A stretch of DNA of 64,000 nt from an uncultured Eubacterium sp. (lineage in GTDB: Bacteria; Bacillota; Clostridia; Peptostreptococcales; Anaerovoracaceae): NCBI GenBank assembly GCA_900543485.1, contig UQRM01000006.1:39560-103559 (forward strand), given 5' to 3'. The position numbers and the translations under genes are program-made. Position 1 is the first letter of the stretch. Each line of letters opens with the position of its first letter. This document shows positions 45,325 to 53,916 of the stretch, piece after piece. The notes beneath the pieces were generated by a model. It saw only the letters and a program-made list of their open reading frames with translations. It was not told the DNA's origin and did no database searches.

Positions 45325-46188
45325 TTACTTGATTATGTCCACCAGTATCTCGGTGACGAAATCGTCCACCTTATGTATGGTCCAATAATCAGTGACATAT
45401 CGTTCTATAGATGTGTTCCCGTATTTATACCCGTGAGCCTTCGCCCATCTGAATATCTTCTCATACGTTTCATTTATGTTATCATGAGATCCTATATGAT
45501 ACGCCGACAGCATCATTTTCCCGCCTATGTTCATGGTCCTGCTGTCCTCTATGTCCTTCGCTCCCCGCTGGAAAACGCGGACTTTCGTCGGTTTCCCTTC
45601 CATCTTTTCCTTTACGTCGAGGAACTCAAGATACACCGCACCCGTTATGGCATGTCCTATTTCCTCCAGATAGTTGGTCCACTCTATATTGATGATGGAA
45701 TCCATGTAGTTGTGGGTGAATTCCTGCTCCATATAACAGACCCGCATGGATTCTATATACTTGACCGAAACTTCTGTGACCTTGTTCTCGATCACGCTGA
45801 CAGCTTCCATTATAAGATCATACCAGTCATTTACCGATATGTAGGATACATTTATATCCTCCCGCAGCCGCTTGAGTTCGTCTATTTTATTGCGAAAGCT
45901 CTCCTGATGCACTTCATAGGTCTCACTTTCCAGCACCTCTTTCATTTCCTCCAGCTTGAAGCCCATCTGCTTGTAATACTTGATAACCGGCACCAGCAGC
46001 AGCGTCCGCCTGTTGTAATATCTGTATTTGTTTTCTTCAGAGATATAGTCCGGTGAAATTATATGTATCTTATCGTAAAAGCGCAGCGCCTTTTTCGATA
46101 TATTACATATGCTGCTCACTTCCCCTATGGAGTACAGTTTTTCATCCTCTGTTTCCGTCTTTTTTTTCTCATCTTTCACAGCGCTCAC
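45325..46188 (-). CDS. MerR-family activator with GyrI-like effector domain
   Basis: A 287-residue regulator. The winged-helix MerR domain (LYSIGEVSSICNISKKALRF, then YRYYNRRTLLLVPVI) covers residues 18-87. A coiled-coil dimer helix (about 88-140) follows, then a GyrI/BmrR-like ligand pocket. Such proteins bind cationic or aromatic ligands and activate promoters with long spacers. Choline or a related amine is an attractive but unproven ligand. It is encoded between DUF4125 and shell genes and is the only regulator in the locus. Confidence 0.82.
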   Translation of the reverse strand: MSAVKDEKKKTETEDEKLYSIGEVSSICNISKKALRFYDKIHIISPDYISEENKYRYYNRRTLLLVPVIKYYKQMGFKLEEMKEVLESETYEVHQESFRNKIDELKRLREDINVSYISVNDWYDLIMEAVSVIENKVTEVSVKYIESMRVCYMEQEFTHNYMDSIINIEWTNYLEEIGHAITGAVYLEFLDVKEKMEGKPTKVRVFQRGAKDIEDSRTMNIGGKMMLSAYHIGSHDNINETYEKIFRWAKAHGYKYGNTSIERYVTDYWTIHKVDDFVTEILVDIIK

Positions 46189-46204
46189 CTTTTCCTTCTG
46201 CCTT

Positions 46205-46852
46205 TCAGGATCTTACGATCGCAGCCTCGGCGGAGTCGAGACTCTCATACCCGTAAAAACCGACCGTCGCGGCGTGTATCACGAAGGAAGGATTTTCCAG
46301 TTCAGACGACGTGTCCAGGCCGCTGAGATAAGAGGACATAAGACTGAGAGTCCTCTCCGAATATGTCTTCAACTCCCCTATGGTATATACATGAAACGAG
46401 ACGTCACCGCCTCCGGTCCCCACGACAGGTCGGCTCTTGCTTCCCAGACCGGGGTAGCGCCTGACGAATTCCTGCTCACATCCTATCAGGATGTTGGCGA
46501 TCCTGTCCACCATCTCCTCTTTGATCGGCGATACAGGGGGCAGATTTTTTTTCAGCACGCTGTCGAAATAATCCGGCTCGGTGAACTCCATCATATAGGC
46601 GTATTTTTCGGTAAGGAGATTCCGTCCTGCGTTTTTCGCTTCCTCCAGATCCTGCCTGTAGCTGGCCAGCACGTTCTCCGGAAATGATGAAAATTGACTG
46701 AAGCGCATGGCATAAAATGTCCACCAGTCATCCTGGCAAGCAGCCCGCCCTCCCGCGTTGTTCACCTTATCGAACATATTCCATTCTATATCTATTATAT
46801 CGTCTATCATCCTGTCTTTCGGCGTCTCTCTCCGCTTTATCTCATCCCTCAT
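46205..46852 (-). CDS. DUF4125 family protein
   Basis: A 215-residue protein of the uncharacterised DUF4125 family (DIIDIEWNMFDKVNNAGGRA, DDWWTFYAMRFSQF). It is helix-rich and has no membrane segment. It lies 34 bases after the DUF4037 gene and 16 before the MerR-type gene. DUF4125, DUF4037 and TPR proteins often occur side by side, suggesting one complex of unknown role. Confidence 0.75.
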   Translation of the reverse strand: MRDEIKRRETPKDRMIDDIIDIEWNMFDKVNNAGGRAACQDDWWTFYAMRFSQFSSFPENVLASYRQDLEEAKNAGRNLLTEKYAYMMEFTEPDYFDSVLKKNLPPVSPIKEEMVDRIANILIGCEQEFVRRYPGLGSKSRPVVGTGGGDVSFHVYTIGELKTYSERTLSLMSSYLSGLDTSSELENPSFVIHAATVGFYGYESLDSAEAAIVRS

Positions 46853-46886
46853 GACAATTCTCCTTAAAATTCCCGAAAAGCTTCAT

Positions 46887-47825
46887 CTAGTCACAATCCG
46901 CCATGATGTGGAGGTTCCTCAGCCTCACATCTCTTATGGCTCTCATCAATTCATCCCCATGGGCCTGCAGGAAAGCTTCCGTGGTCCTTGTAAACCCTCT
47001 GCGGTTCAGCTCTCTCCCTACGTCCACACACACCTGTTCTATGAGCATTTCTTTTTTTGCGCTGTTTTCCGCTGTATCGGGAAGCATCGTTATATTCCTC
47101 AAACGCTCCACCGTTTCCCTGAGCACATTGAAATCTTCCGCTCCACGGAACACCCATTTATAATACGGCATATACGTTTCGTTCAGCAGATATACAGCTG
47201 ACATGGCTGTCTTGACGAATTCACCACAGGACAGATACGCCGCCTGAAAATCTCTCCGTTTCATAGACCGGCCGTAGTTGTACTGGCCTGTCTGCGCCAT
47301 CATGGCGCATCTGGCTGCCAGTTTTTTCTTTACTACGTCCTCCGGAAAAAATCTCTGCAGCTCGCTCCTTATCTGTGAAAACCGTCCGTTGTTGTCCACA
47401 AAGACCTGGCCGTTGACTGCCGTGGCCAGAAACCTCTCCGGTATCCTGAACCATTCCATATTATCAGCCGGAGCATGATCCAGCCCTGTGAACTTACGGT
47501 AAAACCCCTCTGTCGTCAGGACTCCCACTCTGCCGCCACCCTGGGCTGACGTTATCCTCCTGTACCCCATATAGCTCTGAGGCAGACTGTCATACGCTTT
47601 CTGTATCTCAGCCCCGGCAGTCTCATACAGGCTTTCAGGGATCCAGATGCAGAAAGCGGGGCCGAAATCATGGTCAGCAGACAGCTGATCATCAAATCCA
47701 AAACACTCCGAGCCTTCTCCCACCAGCCCTGCCGCGATGTATTCCCTGTACCGCGACAGCTTTTCATCTATCATTGTCCTTCCGTACTCTTCAAAATACC
47801 GTCTCGAAAGCTCCATCCCTTTCAT
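46887..47825 (-). CDS. DUF4037 nucleotidyltransferase-like protein
   Basis: A 312-residue protein with a nucleotidyltransferase-like patch GSECFGFDDQLSADHDFGP near residue 37. There the acidic residues could bind metal. The C-terminal half is helical. The family function is not established; it may modify a small molecule or another protein by nucleotide transfer. It is three bases after the TPR gene, so the two are translated together. Confidence 0.75.
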   Translation of the reverse strand: MKGMELSRRYFEEYGRTMIDEKLSRYREYIAAGLVGEGSECFGFDDQLSADHDFGPAFCIWIPESLYETAGAEIQKAYDSLPQSYMGYRRITSAQGGGRVGVLTTEGFYRKFTGLDHAPADNMEWFRIPERFLATAVNGQVFVDNNGRFSQIRSELQRFFPEDVVKKKLAARCAMMAQTGQYNYGRSMKRRDFQAAYLSCGEFVKTAMSAVYLLNETYMPYYKWVFRGAEDFNVLRETVERLRNITMLPDTAENSAKKEMLIEQVCVDVGRELNRRGFTRTTEAFLQAHGDELMRAIRDVRLRNLHIMADCD

Positions 47826-47828
47826 CGC

Positions 47829-48629
47829 TCACATCCCCTTCACCTTTTCCAGGTTCCGCTCCATCATTCTGTACTGTTCCGTCTTTCCGAAATCACGCTC
47901 GATCAGCCGAAGCGCTTTTTCATAATACTCCGCAGCTTCCTTCATTTCACCTCTGAGATACGATATCTCTCCCAGACCTGCACATGCCGCCGCATAATGG
48001 ACGTCACCACCGCCATCCTCCTGAAATATCCGGCAGGCGTGGAGAAAGCTTTCCTTGGCCATCTCCAGTTTGTTCTGACACACCTGCAGCTGACCAAGAT
48101 TCACATATGTAGTTGCCAGCTCTCCTCTGCATTGCGGCAGTCCTTTTATTATATTGAATGCGACGTCCAGCGCCTGCTCTGCCTTGTCCGATTCCCCGGT
48201 GGCACGATACACCATGCTGATATTGTTGCACAACGCGGCCATCCTGTAATCGCCTGAAAGGCCACATTCCTTCAGCAATTCTCTGGCCTGCAGGAAATAC
48301 TTGAGAGCTTCCTGCTGTCGACCCGCGCTGATATATACATCTCCCGTGTTTATCAAAGCCGTAGCATAATGTTCAGTTTTTGACAGCCCCATCCGCTCCA
48401 GTTTTTCCAATACATCTCTGTACAGCTCTTCGGCTCTGCCGATCTCGCCGACAGCACGACAAAATCCTCCCAGCTCGTTGCTCACCGCAACGATCCCGGA
48501 GGTATCGTCTCTGTGTCGCGCTTCTTTCAGCCAATCTTCCAGATAGCGTCTCGTCTCCGCCGCGTCCTTGGCCTTGAATCTGGCATCCAGTCCGTTGTAA
48601 AACTCCTTGATGTCTATCCCGCCGTACAT
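47829..48629 (-). CDS. Tetratricopeptide-repeat protein
   Basis: A 266-residue helical repeat protein with about five TPR units (ALINTGDVYISAGRQQEALK; AALCNNISMVYRATGESDKA; TTYVNLGQLQVCQNKLEMAK; AAACAGLGEISYLRGEMKEA). It is cytosolic, with no signal peptide. It probably scaffolds the DUF4037 and DUF4125 partners encoded next to it. Confidence 0.82.
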   Translation of the reverse strand: MYGGIDIKEFYNGLDARFKAKDAAETRRYLEDWLKEARHRDDTSGIVAVSNELGGFCRAVGEIGRAEELYRDVLEKLERMGLSKTEHYATALINTGDVYISAGRQQEALKYFLQARELLKECGLSGDYRMAALCNNISMVYRATGESDKAEQALDVAFNIIKGLPQCRGELATTYVNLGQLQVCQNKLEMAKESFLHACRIFQEDGGGDVHYAAACAGLGEISYLRGEMKEAAEYYEKALRLIERDFGKTEQYRMMERNLEKVKGM

Positions 48630-48639
48630 GCTGTCTCAC

Positions 48640-49272
48640 CTATCCTTTCCGAATGAAATTCGTCATGATAGGTTTCTCATATTCCGGCTGCTTCACATGC
48701 TGTCTCAACCCGGCATACCTGTTGCGAAGATCATAGGCAATACTTTCACCCAGCGTCCTCATGGTCTGCATCCCCTCCGTGTCTTCCAGGACCTCCTCCG
48801 GCTTATTTCCGTGGACTTGGTTCCAATACTGGGATGTGGCGATAGGCATCTTGCTTATGGTGAAATACTTGTTGAGCCTGTCAAAGGCAGCGCTGGCCCC
48901 GCCTCTTCGGCAGGATACTACCGCCGCAGCCACCTTACCGGTCATGCGCCCACTGTGCATGTTGCTGTAGAACAATCTGTCAAGAAAGCAACACAGCTGT
49001 CCGGACGCACTGGCATAGTAGACCGGAGAGCCCACTACCAGGCCGTCGAATTCCACCAGCCTTGATGAGATCTCGTTGACGCCATCGTCAAAGACACATT
49101 TGTCCGTGGTAAAACAGCTTCCACAACCTACACAGCCTCTGATAGGCTCTGAGCCTATATGATATATCTCCGTGGCCACATCGTTTTTATTCAGTGACCC
49201 GGCCACTTCTCTGAGAGCCGTATAGGTGCATCCGAATTGGTGCGGACTGCCGTTTATCAACAGAACTTTCAT
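48640..49272 (-). CDS. Flavodoxin-fold FMN reductase with Cys cluster motif
   Basis: A 210-residue NADPH-dependent FMN reductase-like protein. The FMN phosphate loop is INGSPHQFGCTYTAL at residue 6. A Cys motif CVGCGSCFTTDKC near residue 47 resembles the iron-sulfur flavoprotein (Isf) family. GSPVYYASASGQL is the second FMN loop. It heads the five-gene run down to the MerR-type regulator, ten bases before the TPR gene. Confidence 0.82.
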   Translation of the reverse strand: MKVLLINGSPHQFGCTYTALREVAGSLNKNDVATEIYHIGSEPIRGCVGCGSCFTTDKCVFDDGVNEISSRLVEFDGLVVGSPVYYASASGQLCCFLDRLFYSNMHSGRMTGKVAAAVVSCRRGGASAAFDRLNKYFTISKMPIATSQYWNQVHGNKPEEVLEDTEGMQTMRTLGESIAYDLRNRYAGLRQHVKQPEYEKPIMTNFIRKG

Positions 49273-49332
49273 TGTTACTCCTTACTGTAAGCCTTTTTTC
49301 AGTAAAAACGTAATCATTGAGAGTCTGTTGTC

Positions 49333-49338
49333 ATTATA
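49333..49338 (-). promoter_or_regulatory. Probable -10 box of the FMN reductase-MerR operon
   Basis: TATAAT on the minus strand lies 60 bases before the FMN reductase start. No convincing -35 box sits at 17 bases (TATCCA is the best there), so the promoter may need an activator. Confidence 0.35.
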
Positions 49339-49462
49339 CCATACTTTCCTATCATGTGGATACATTAAATTCAGTTTGATAACAGGTATAACTTCCGCTC
49401 CCCATCTCATCCATGATGACATGTGCCGGCAGCTCTCCGCGCATCTGTATCAAAACGCATCA

Positions 49463-49476
49463 AGAACGCTTGTTCT
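49463..49476 (+). promoter_or_regulatory. LexA (SOS) box of dinB
   Basis: AGAACGCTTGTTCT fits the Gram-positive LexA consensus GAAC-N4-GTTC. It overlaps the dinB -35 box, where LexA would block polymerase. Confidence 0.8.
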
Positions 49477-49498
49477 TCAAAGCTTTCAGTGATATAAT
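49470..49498 (+). promoter_or_regulatory. dinB promoter
   Basis: TTGTTC (49470-49475) and TATAAT (49493-49498) are exactly 17 bases apart and 42 bases before the dinB ATG. The LexA box covers the -35 element. Confidence 0.75.
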
Positions 49499-49540
49499 AA
49501 TGATGACAAGCTGGCAAAGGATCAGGAAAGGAACATATAT

Positions 49541-50797
49541 ATGGACAGAGTCATCCTCCACTGTGATATGAACGGGTTCTACGCATCGGTAGAGCTGATA
49601 GACTATCCTCACCTGAAGGACAAACCCATGGCGGTCTGCGGCAGCCCTGAGAACCGTCACGGTATCATATTGGCAAAAAACGAAATAGCTAAAAGATACG
49701 GCGTCGTAACAGCCGAGACTCTCTGGCAGGCCAGGAAGAAATGTCCCGGCCTCCAGGTCGTGCCGCCCCATCATGACAAATACAGGCATTACAGCAGACT
49801 TATAAATGAGATCTATCTGAGGTACACCGACATGGTCGAGCCTTTCAGCATCGACGAGTCGTGGCTGGATGTGACTGCCAGCACCAATCTTTTCGGTACC
49901 GGCAGTCATATGGCTGATGAAATAAGAGAAACGGTAAAGAAGGAACTGGGTCTCACGCTCTCCGCCGGTGTTTCCTTCAACAAAATATTCGCCAAGATGG
50001 GCAGCGACTACAGGAAGCCGGATGCCACCACCGTCATCTCCAGGGAAAATTTCAAGGAAATACTGTGGCCGCTGGACGTGAGGGCCATGTTCTTCGTTGG
50101 CAAAGCAACAGCTCAGAAACTGCACGACTTCGGCATAAAGACCATAGGCGAGCTGGCTGCCGCCGACAAAAAAATGATATCCGGTATGCTCGGAAAACAG
50201 GGCAGCACCATCCACGACTACGCCAACGGTCTGGACACTACGCCGGTTGCCCGCTATGATCAGCCGGAACAGATAAAATCCGTCGGCAATGGCATCACAT
50301 TCAGACGTAACCTTCACGGTATGGAAGATATAAAAACAGCCGTGACAGGCCTGTCCGACACAGTAGCCACACGGCTGAGAAAGCACGGGCTCAAAGCCTT
50401 CGGCGTCAAAGTCGATATAAAAGATCCCTCCCTCAAGGTCATATCACGGCAGCAGCAGCTGGACAATCCCACCAATGTATCAGAGGTCATCGCCTCCAGC
50501 GCCATAGACACCATAAAGAAGTCGTGGCGCATGAGAGATCCCATCAGGATGCTGACCATCACCGCCATCAATCTGTGCGATGAAAACCAGGCCCAACAGT
50601 TGTCTCTCTTCTCCAACGAGAACGTGCTGGCAGAAAAAGGAGAAAAAGTCGAGCGTGCCATGGATAATATCAGGAAAAAATTCGGGACCGGAGCCATCAG
50701 TTTCGGTTCGATCATCAACAACGATATCGGACTGGACGCAGGGAGCACAGATCCGGCATTTTCAGACGTCAGGACTCCTCCGGACAGAGATGACTGA
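49541..50797 (+). CDS. dinB: DNA polymerase IV (Y-family)
   Basis: Translesion polymerase of the SOS response. The palm residues are visible in HCDMNGFYASVE (first Asp) and FSIDESWLDVT (second Asp/Glu pair). KKELGLTLSAGVSFNKIFAK follows, then helix-hairpin-helix and little-finger domains. The 418-residue length is typical. The C-terminal tail past residue 385 has no obvious clamp-binding motif. A LexA box over the promoter indicates damage induction. It stands alone on the plus strand, convergent with phnX. Confidence 0.93.
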   Translation: MDRVILHCDMNGFYASVELIDYPHLKDKPMAVCGSPENRHGIILAKNEIAKRYGVVTAETLWQARKKCPGLQVVPPHHDKYRHYSRLINEIYLRYTDMVEPFSIDESWLDVTASTNLFGTGSHMADEIRETVKKELGLTLSAGVSFNKIFAKMGSDYRKPDATTVISRENFKEILWPLDVRAMFFVGKATAQKLHDFGIKTIGELAAADKKMISGMLGKQGSTIHDYANGLDTTPVARYDQPEQIKSVGNGITFRRNLHGMEDIKTAVTGLSDTVATRLRKHGLKAFGVKVDIKDPSLKVISRQQQLDNPTNVSEVIASSAIDTIKKSWRMRDPIRMLTITAINLCDENQAQQLSLFSNENVLAEKGEKVERAMDNIRKKFGTGAISFGSIINNDIGLDAGSTDPAFSDVRTPPDRDD

Positions 50798-50849
50798 GAT
50801 CGTAAAACTGCTGCCTGCTCCGAAGCTTCGCAGCGCTTTCATCCATACG

Positions 50850-51635
50850 CTATCTTCTCTCGATAAGATCTATCAGTTCCTCCAGTCTGCTCAGATTCAG
50901 TATTACGTGGTCAGCGCCACATCTGAAATATGTCTCGGTGACATTCTTCTGCCGCGTTACCTTCTCTTCCTGCGGCAGCGCTTCATATTCCTCTTCCGTC
51001 AGCCCCATCACCGAGCTGCCTTCCACGATGCCTACCGATATGAGTCCGGCGTTTTTCCCTTCTTTTATATCAGCGACAGTATCTCCCACCTTGATGGCGG
51101 CAGCCACCGATGAAACTCCCAGCTTTTCCAGATTTCTGAAGATCATATACGGGTATGGTCTGCCTTTGCCGCCAACGTCATCCGGAGTGATATATACATC
51201 CGGCTCATAGCCCTTTGCTGCTGCCGCAGGAGCGACGATCCCCATCATCTCAGACGTATATCCTGTAGTAGAGCCTATGGATATACCGCGTCCTCTCAAC
51301 ATCTTCACCGTGTCAGTTACATAGGGTTTAGGCCCGGCAAAATCAGGGAGTATCTCCATGATCGCCTCTTCGCTCACTTTGTAGACCTGATCCACATCAG
51401 CTCTCGTCCATGGTGAGCCGTATACCTGCTCCCATTCCCCGGCGATCCTGTCCATCTGCATCATCTTATGGATATGGTCCCATTTAGGCATGCCCATAGG
51501 CTCTCTCACCTCTTCCAGAGTAGGTGCGATGCCAAACTTCCCAAAAGCCTCTATGAAGGCCTGCACGGGGGCAGTGGAACCGAAGTCCACTGTCGTTCCC
51601 GCCCAGTCGAATATCACAGCTTCTATTTTCTTCAT
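50850..51635 (-). CDS. phnX: Phosphonoacetaldehyde hydrolase
   Basis: HAD-superfamily enzyme that cleaves phosphonoacetaldehyde to acetaldehyde and phosphate, the second step of 2-aminoethylphosphonate use. Motif 1 is FDWAGTTVDFG at residue 9, with the nucleophile Asp. SIGSTTGYTSEMM near residue 140 is motif 2, and KVGDTVADIKEGKNAG is motif 3/4. The 261-residue length is standard. It is the last gene of the AEP operon. The acetaldehyde it makes is the same intermediate the cut compartment handles. Confidence 0.94.
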   Translation of the reverse strand: MKKIEAVIFDWAGTTVDFGSTAPVQAFIEAFGKFGIAPTLEEVREPMGMPKWDHIHKMMQMDRIAGEWEQVYGSPWTRADVDQVYKVSEEAIMEILPDFAGPKPYVTDTVKMLRGRGISIGSTTGYTSEMMGIVAPAAAAKGYEPDVYITPDDVGGKGRPYPYMIFRNLEKLGVSSVAAAIKVGDTVADIKEGKNAGLISVGIVEGSSVMGLTEEEYEALPQEEKVTRQKNVTETYFRCGADHVILNLSRLEELIDLIERR

Positions 51636-51655
51636 GTTTTCCTCCGTCCGTCTCC

Positions 51656-52816
51656 TTACAGGTCAGTCCATTCCTCATGCATGTATATCTGTCTCTTTTC
51701 CAGCTCCCGGAATATCACTTCAGGCTGGAATGCGTATTCAGGTATCAGTATCCCCGGACGAGGAGCACAGCCCTTGGCCAGCAGTTCAGCGGCGATGGCC
51801 AAAGGGATCCCTACGTTCCTCGTATAGGCTCTCAGTCCCTCCCAGCTCTCTACAGAACCATCGGAGGCCGGATGGGTATGGTATATTATCCCCTGCTTCT
51901 TCTTTCCATCCTTTGTACCGATCACTTCGATATGAAGACTGTATCCGTAAAGCTTCGTGGTTTTTCCCTCCGGGCTGTTCACCAGGTAGTCGCCGATGAT
52001 ATCCATAAGCTTTGCCGGTCGGTCTCCCACCATCACCTCAGGGTTTTTCAGTATCCCATAGTCGTAAAGGCCTCTCACCAGTGTCATATTCTGCTGCGGC
52101 CACGTTCCTCTCACCTCGATGAGACGCACGCCCTTATCAGCCAGCGCCTCAGCCAGCGTCACCGTCTCCGAATGAGGAATTATGTATTGTACTGTCTCCC
52201 CGTAAGGTTCCGGCAGCTTCACCTTTCGCGGCCTGGCAAAAGGCGGCACCTGTATGAATTTGCCATCCTCGAACACCACTCTGGTCTCCAGCTCAGGATC
52301 GTACTCGTAGGTAGTTGTCTCCGTTATCGATTTGGAAAAGGCGAAAGGTCTGAATGCTCCATGCGACACATATACCTCTTCCACTGTATCCAGCTGATTG
52401 GCCAGATGCATGGCCATCATCTGAGTCGTTCCCGGAGTCATTCCAAAACCTGGGACACATGTCTTCCCCGCCTTTACGAACAGGTCGTCCCACTGGTTCT
52501 CGTCACCGAAACCGTTGAGATTGACTCCGTGACACCCCGCCTTGGCGATACACTCGGTGGACTTGCCGTTAAGAGTGATCTGCGTCCCGTCCATCACCAC
52601 GTCATAGCCTTCCATCAGCTTCGCCGTTCCCGCTACATCGTTGACATCTGCTTTCACCACGTCTACTCTGGCGTCGTCCAGCCATTGGGCCACCTTTTCT
52701 GCCTCCTCCACATTGTAGTCGCCTATGGTTATTTTATCAAAATTCGAGTGCTCCACAAGATCCAGAACAGATTCTCTGCTGATCCGACCTGCTGCTCCCA
52801 GACAAAAAACTTTCAT
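51656..52816 (-). CDS. Saccharopine dehydrogenase-family oxidoreductase inside the AEP operon
   Basis: A 386-residue NAD(P)-dependent protein with a Rossmann start FCLGAAGRISRESVLDLVE and the saccharopine dehydrogenase-like catalytic fold (GFGMTPGTTQMMAMHLANQL). Its ATG overlaps the phnW stop by four bases, and phnX follows 20 bases later, so it belongs to the operon. No role for such an enzyme is known to me in phnW-phnX AEP breakdown. It might reduce or deaminate an N-substituted aminophosphonate that feeds the pathway. Confidence 0.75.
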   Translation of the reverse strand: MKVFCLGAAGRISRESVLDLVEHSNFDKITIGDYNVEEAEKVAQWLDDARVDVVKADVNDVAGTAKLMEGYDVVMDGTQITLNGKSTECIAKAGCHGVNLNGFGDENQWDDLFVKAGKTCVPGFGMTPGTTQMMAMHLANQLDTVEEVYVSHGAFRPFAFSKSITETTTYEYDPELETRVVFEDGKFIQVPPFARPRKVKLPEPYGETVQYIIPHSETVTLAEALADKGVRLIEVRGTWPQQNMTLVRGLYDYGILKNPEVMVGDRPAKLMDIIGDYLVNSPEGKTTKLYGYSLHIEVIGTKDGKKKQGIIYHTHPASDGSVESWEGLRAYTRNVGIPLAIAAELLAKGCAPRPGILIPEYAFQPEVIFRELEKRQIYMHEEWTDL

Positions 52817-53916
52817 ATCTTGACCTCCTCTATAGTTTTGAGTAATCTCTTTATGTCCTCTGGATATATCTCTCCTATATTCCCTATCCTGAACGTCTCC
52901 GCCTTCGACACCTTTCCGGGATAGAGGACGAATCCCCTGGATTTCATGGCTCTGTAGAATTTTCCGAAATCGAAGTCCTCATAGGGATACATAAATGCTG
53001 TTATGATAGGGGACTGTACGCTTTGTGGCAACAGCGGCCTGTACCCCAGCGCATCCATCCCCTCACTGAGAATGCGCTGATTCTCGCTGTACCTGCCATA
53101 TCTCTTCTCGATGCCGCCCTCTTCATCCAGCTCGTTGAGGGCCTGCTGGAAAGCTCTCACCGTATGGGTAGGCGATGTGAATCGCCACTTTCCCTTCCCA
53201 TCCATGGTTTTCCATTGATCATACAGATCCAGACTATATGAATGAGCGTTACCTTCGCATTTTTCCAGTTCGCTCTTTCTTGCTATGACAAAGCTGAACC
53301 CCGGCACTCCCTGGACGCATTTGTTTGATGAGCTTATCATGTAGTCTATCCCCATCTTTTCCATGTCCATGGGGATACCTCCGAAAGCGCTCATAGCGTC
53401 CACAATGGTGGCTTTTCCCATTTTCTTGGCAAGACTGCATATCCTTTCCACCGGATTCAATATCCCTGTGGTAGTCTCGCAGAAGACTACGGCCACATGA
53501 GTTATCGCCGTATCTTCATTCAACACTCTTTTCACCGCTTCCGGATCAGCCTGTTCCGTCTCCTCAAAGCTGAGCAGTCGGAAGGAACGTCCCATGGTCT
53601 CCATAAATCTGACCATCCTCATGCCGTAGGCTCCATTGGCGATAAGAAGCAGCTTCCCGCTCCCTGGCACCGCTGTTCCCAGACATGCCTCGACTCCAAA
53701 TGAGCCGCTTCCCTGCATCAGCACTGCCGTATAATCATCCGGTGACGATGTGGCATATCTCACCAGTCTCCTTCTTATATCTTCAACTACATCTATATTG
53801 TAATCATCGTCCCACGTACACCAGTCGCGAAGCATAGCTGCTCTCACCTTCTTAGACGTGGACAATGGTCCCGGTGTCAGTAACAGGTAAGGGTTATCAG
53901 GCACTTTCGACCACAT
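52813..53916 (-). CDS. phnW: 2-Aminoethylphosphonate-pyruvate transaminase
   Basis: PLP aminotransferase that converts AEP and pyruvate to phosphonoacetaldehyde and alanine. LLLTPGPLSTSKKVR at the start and MQGSGSFGVEACL near residue 63 are family signatures, and the PLP lysine is in SSSNKCVQGVPG near residue 188. Start at 53916 (MWSKVPDNPYL) after AGGAGG; an ATG six codons earlier is less likely. It overlaps the permease end by 20 bases. Confidence 0.93.
   Translation of the reverse strand: MWSKVPDNPYLLLTPGPLSTSKKVRAAMLRDWCTWDDDYNIDVVEDIRRRLVRYATSSPDDYTAVLMQGSGSFGVEACLGTAVPGSGKLLLIANGAYGMRMVRFMETMGRSFRLLSFEETEQADPEAVKRVLNEDTAITHVAVVFCETTTGILNPVERICSLAKKMGKATIVDAMSAFGGIPMDMEKMGIDYMISSSNKCVQGVPGFSFVIARKSELEKCEGNAHSYSLDLYDQWKTMDGKGKWRFTSPTHTVRAFQQALNELDEEGGIEKRYGRYSENQRILSEGMDALGYRPLLPQSVQSPIITAFMYPYEDFDFGKFYRAMKSRGFVLYPGKVSKAETFRIGNIGEIYPEDIKRLLKTIEEVKI

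Noticed and set aside
49460..50386. 308-residue minus-strand open frame
   Set aside because: Antisense to dinB, whose catalytic motifs are clear; a LexA-controlled promoter faces the plus strand.
51677..52924. 415-residue plus-strand open frame
   Set aside because: Antisense to the saccharopine dehydrogenase-like gene and phnW; low-complexity His/Arg/Leu-rich translation.
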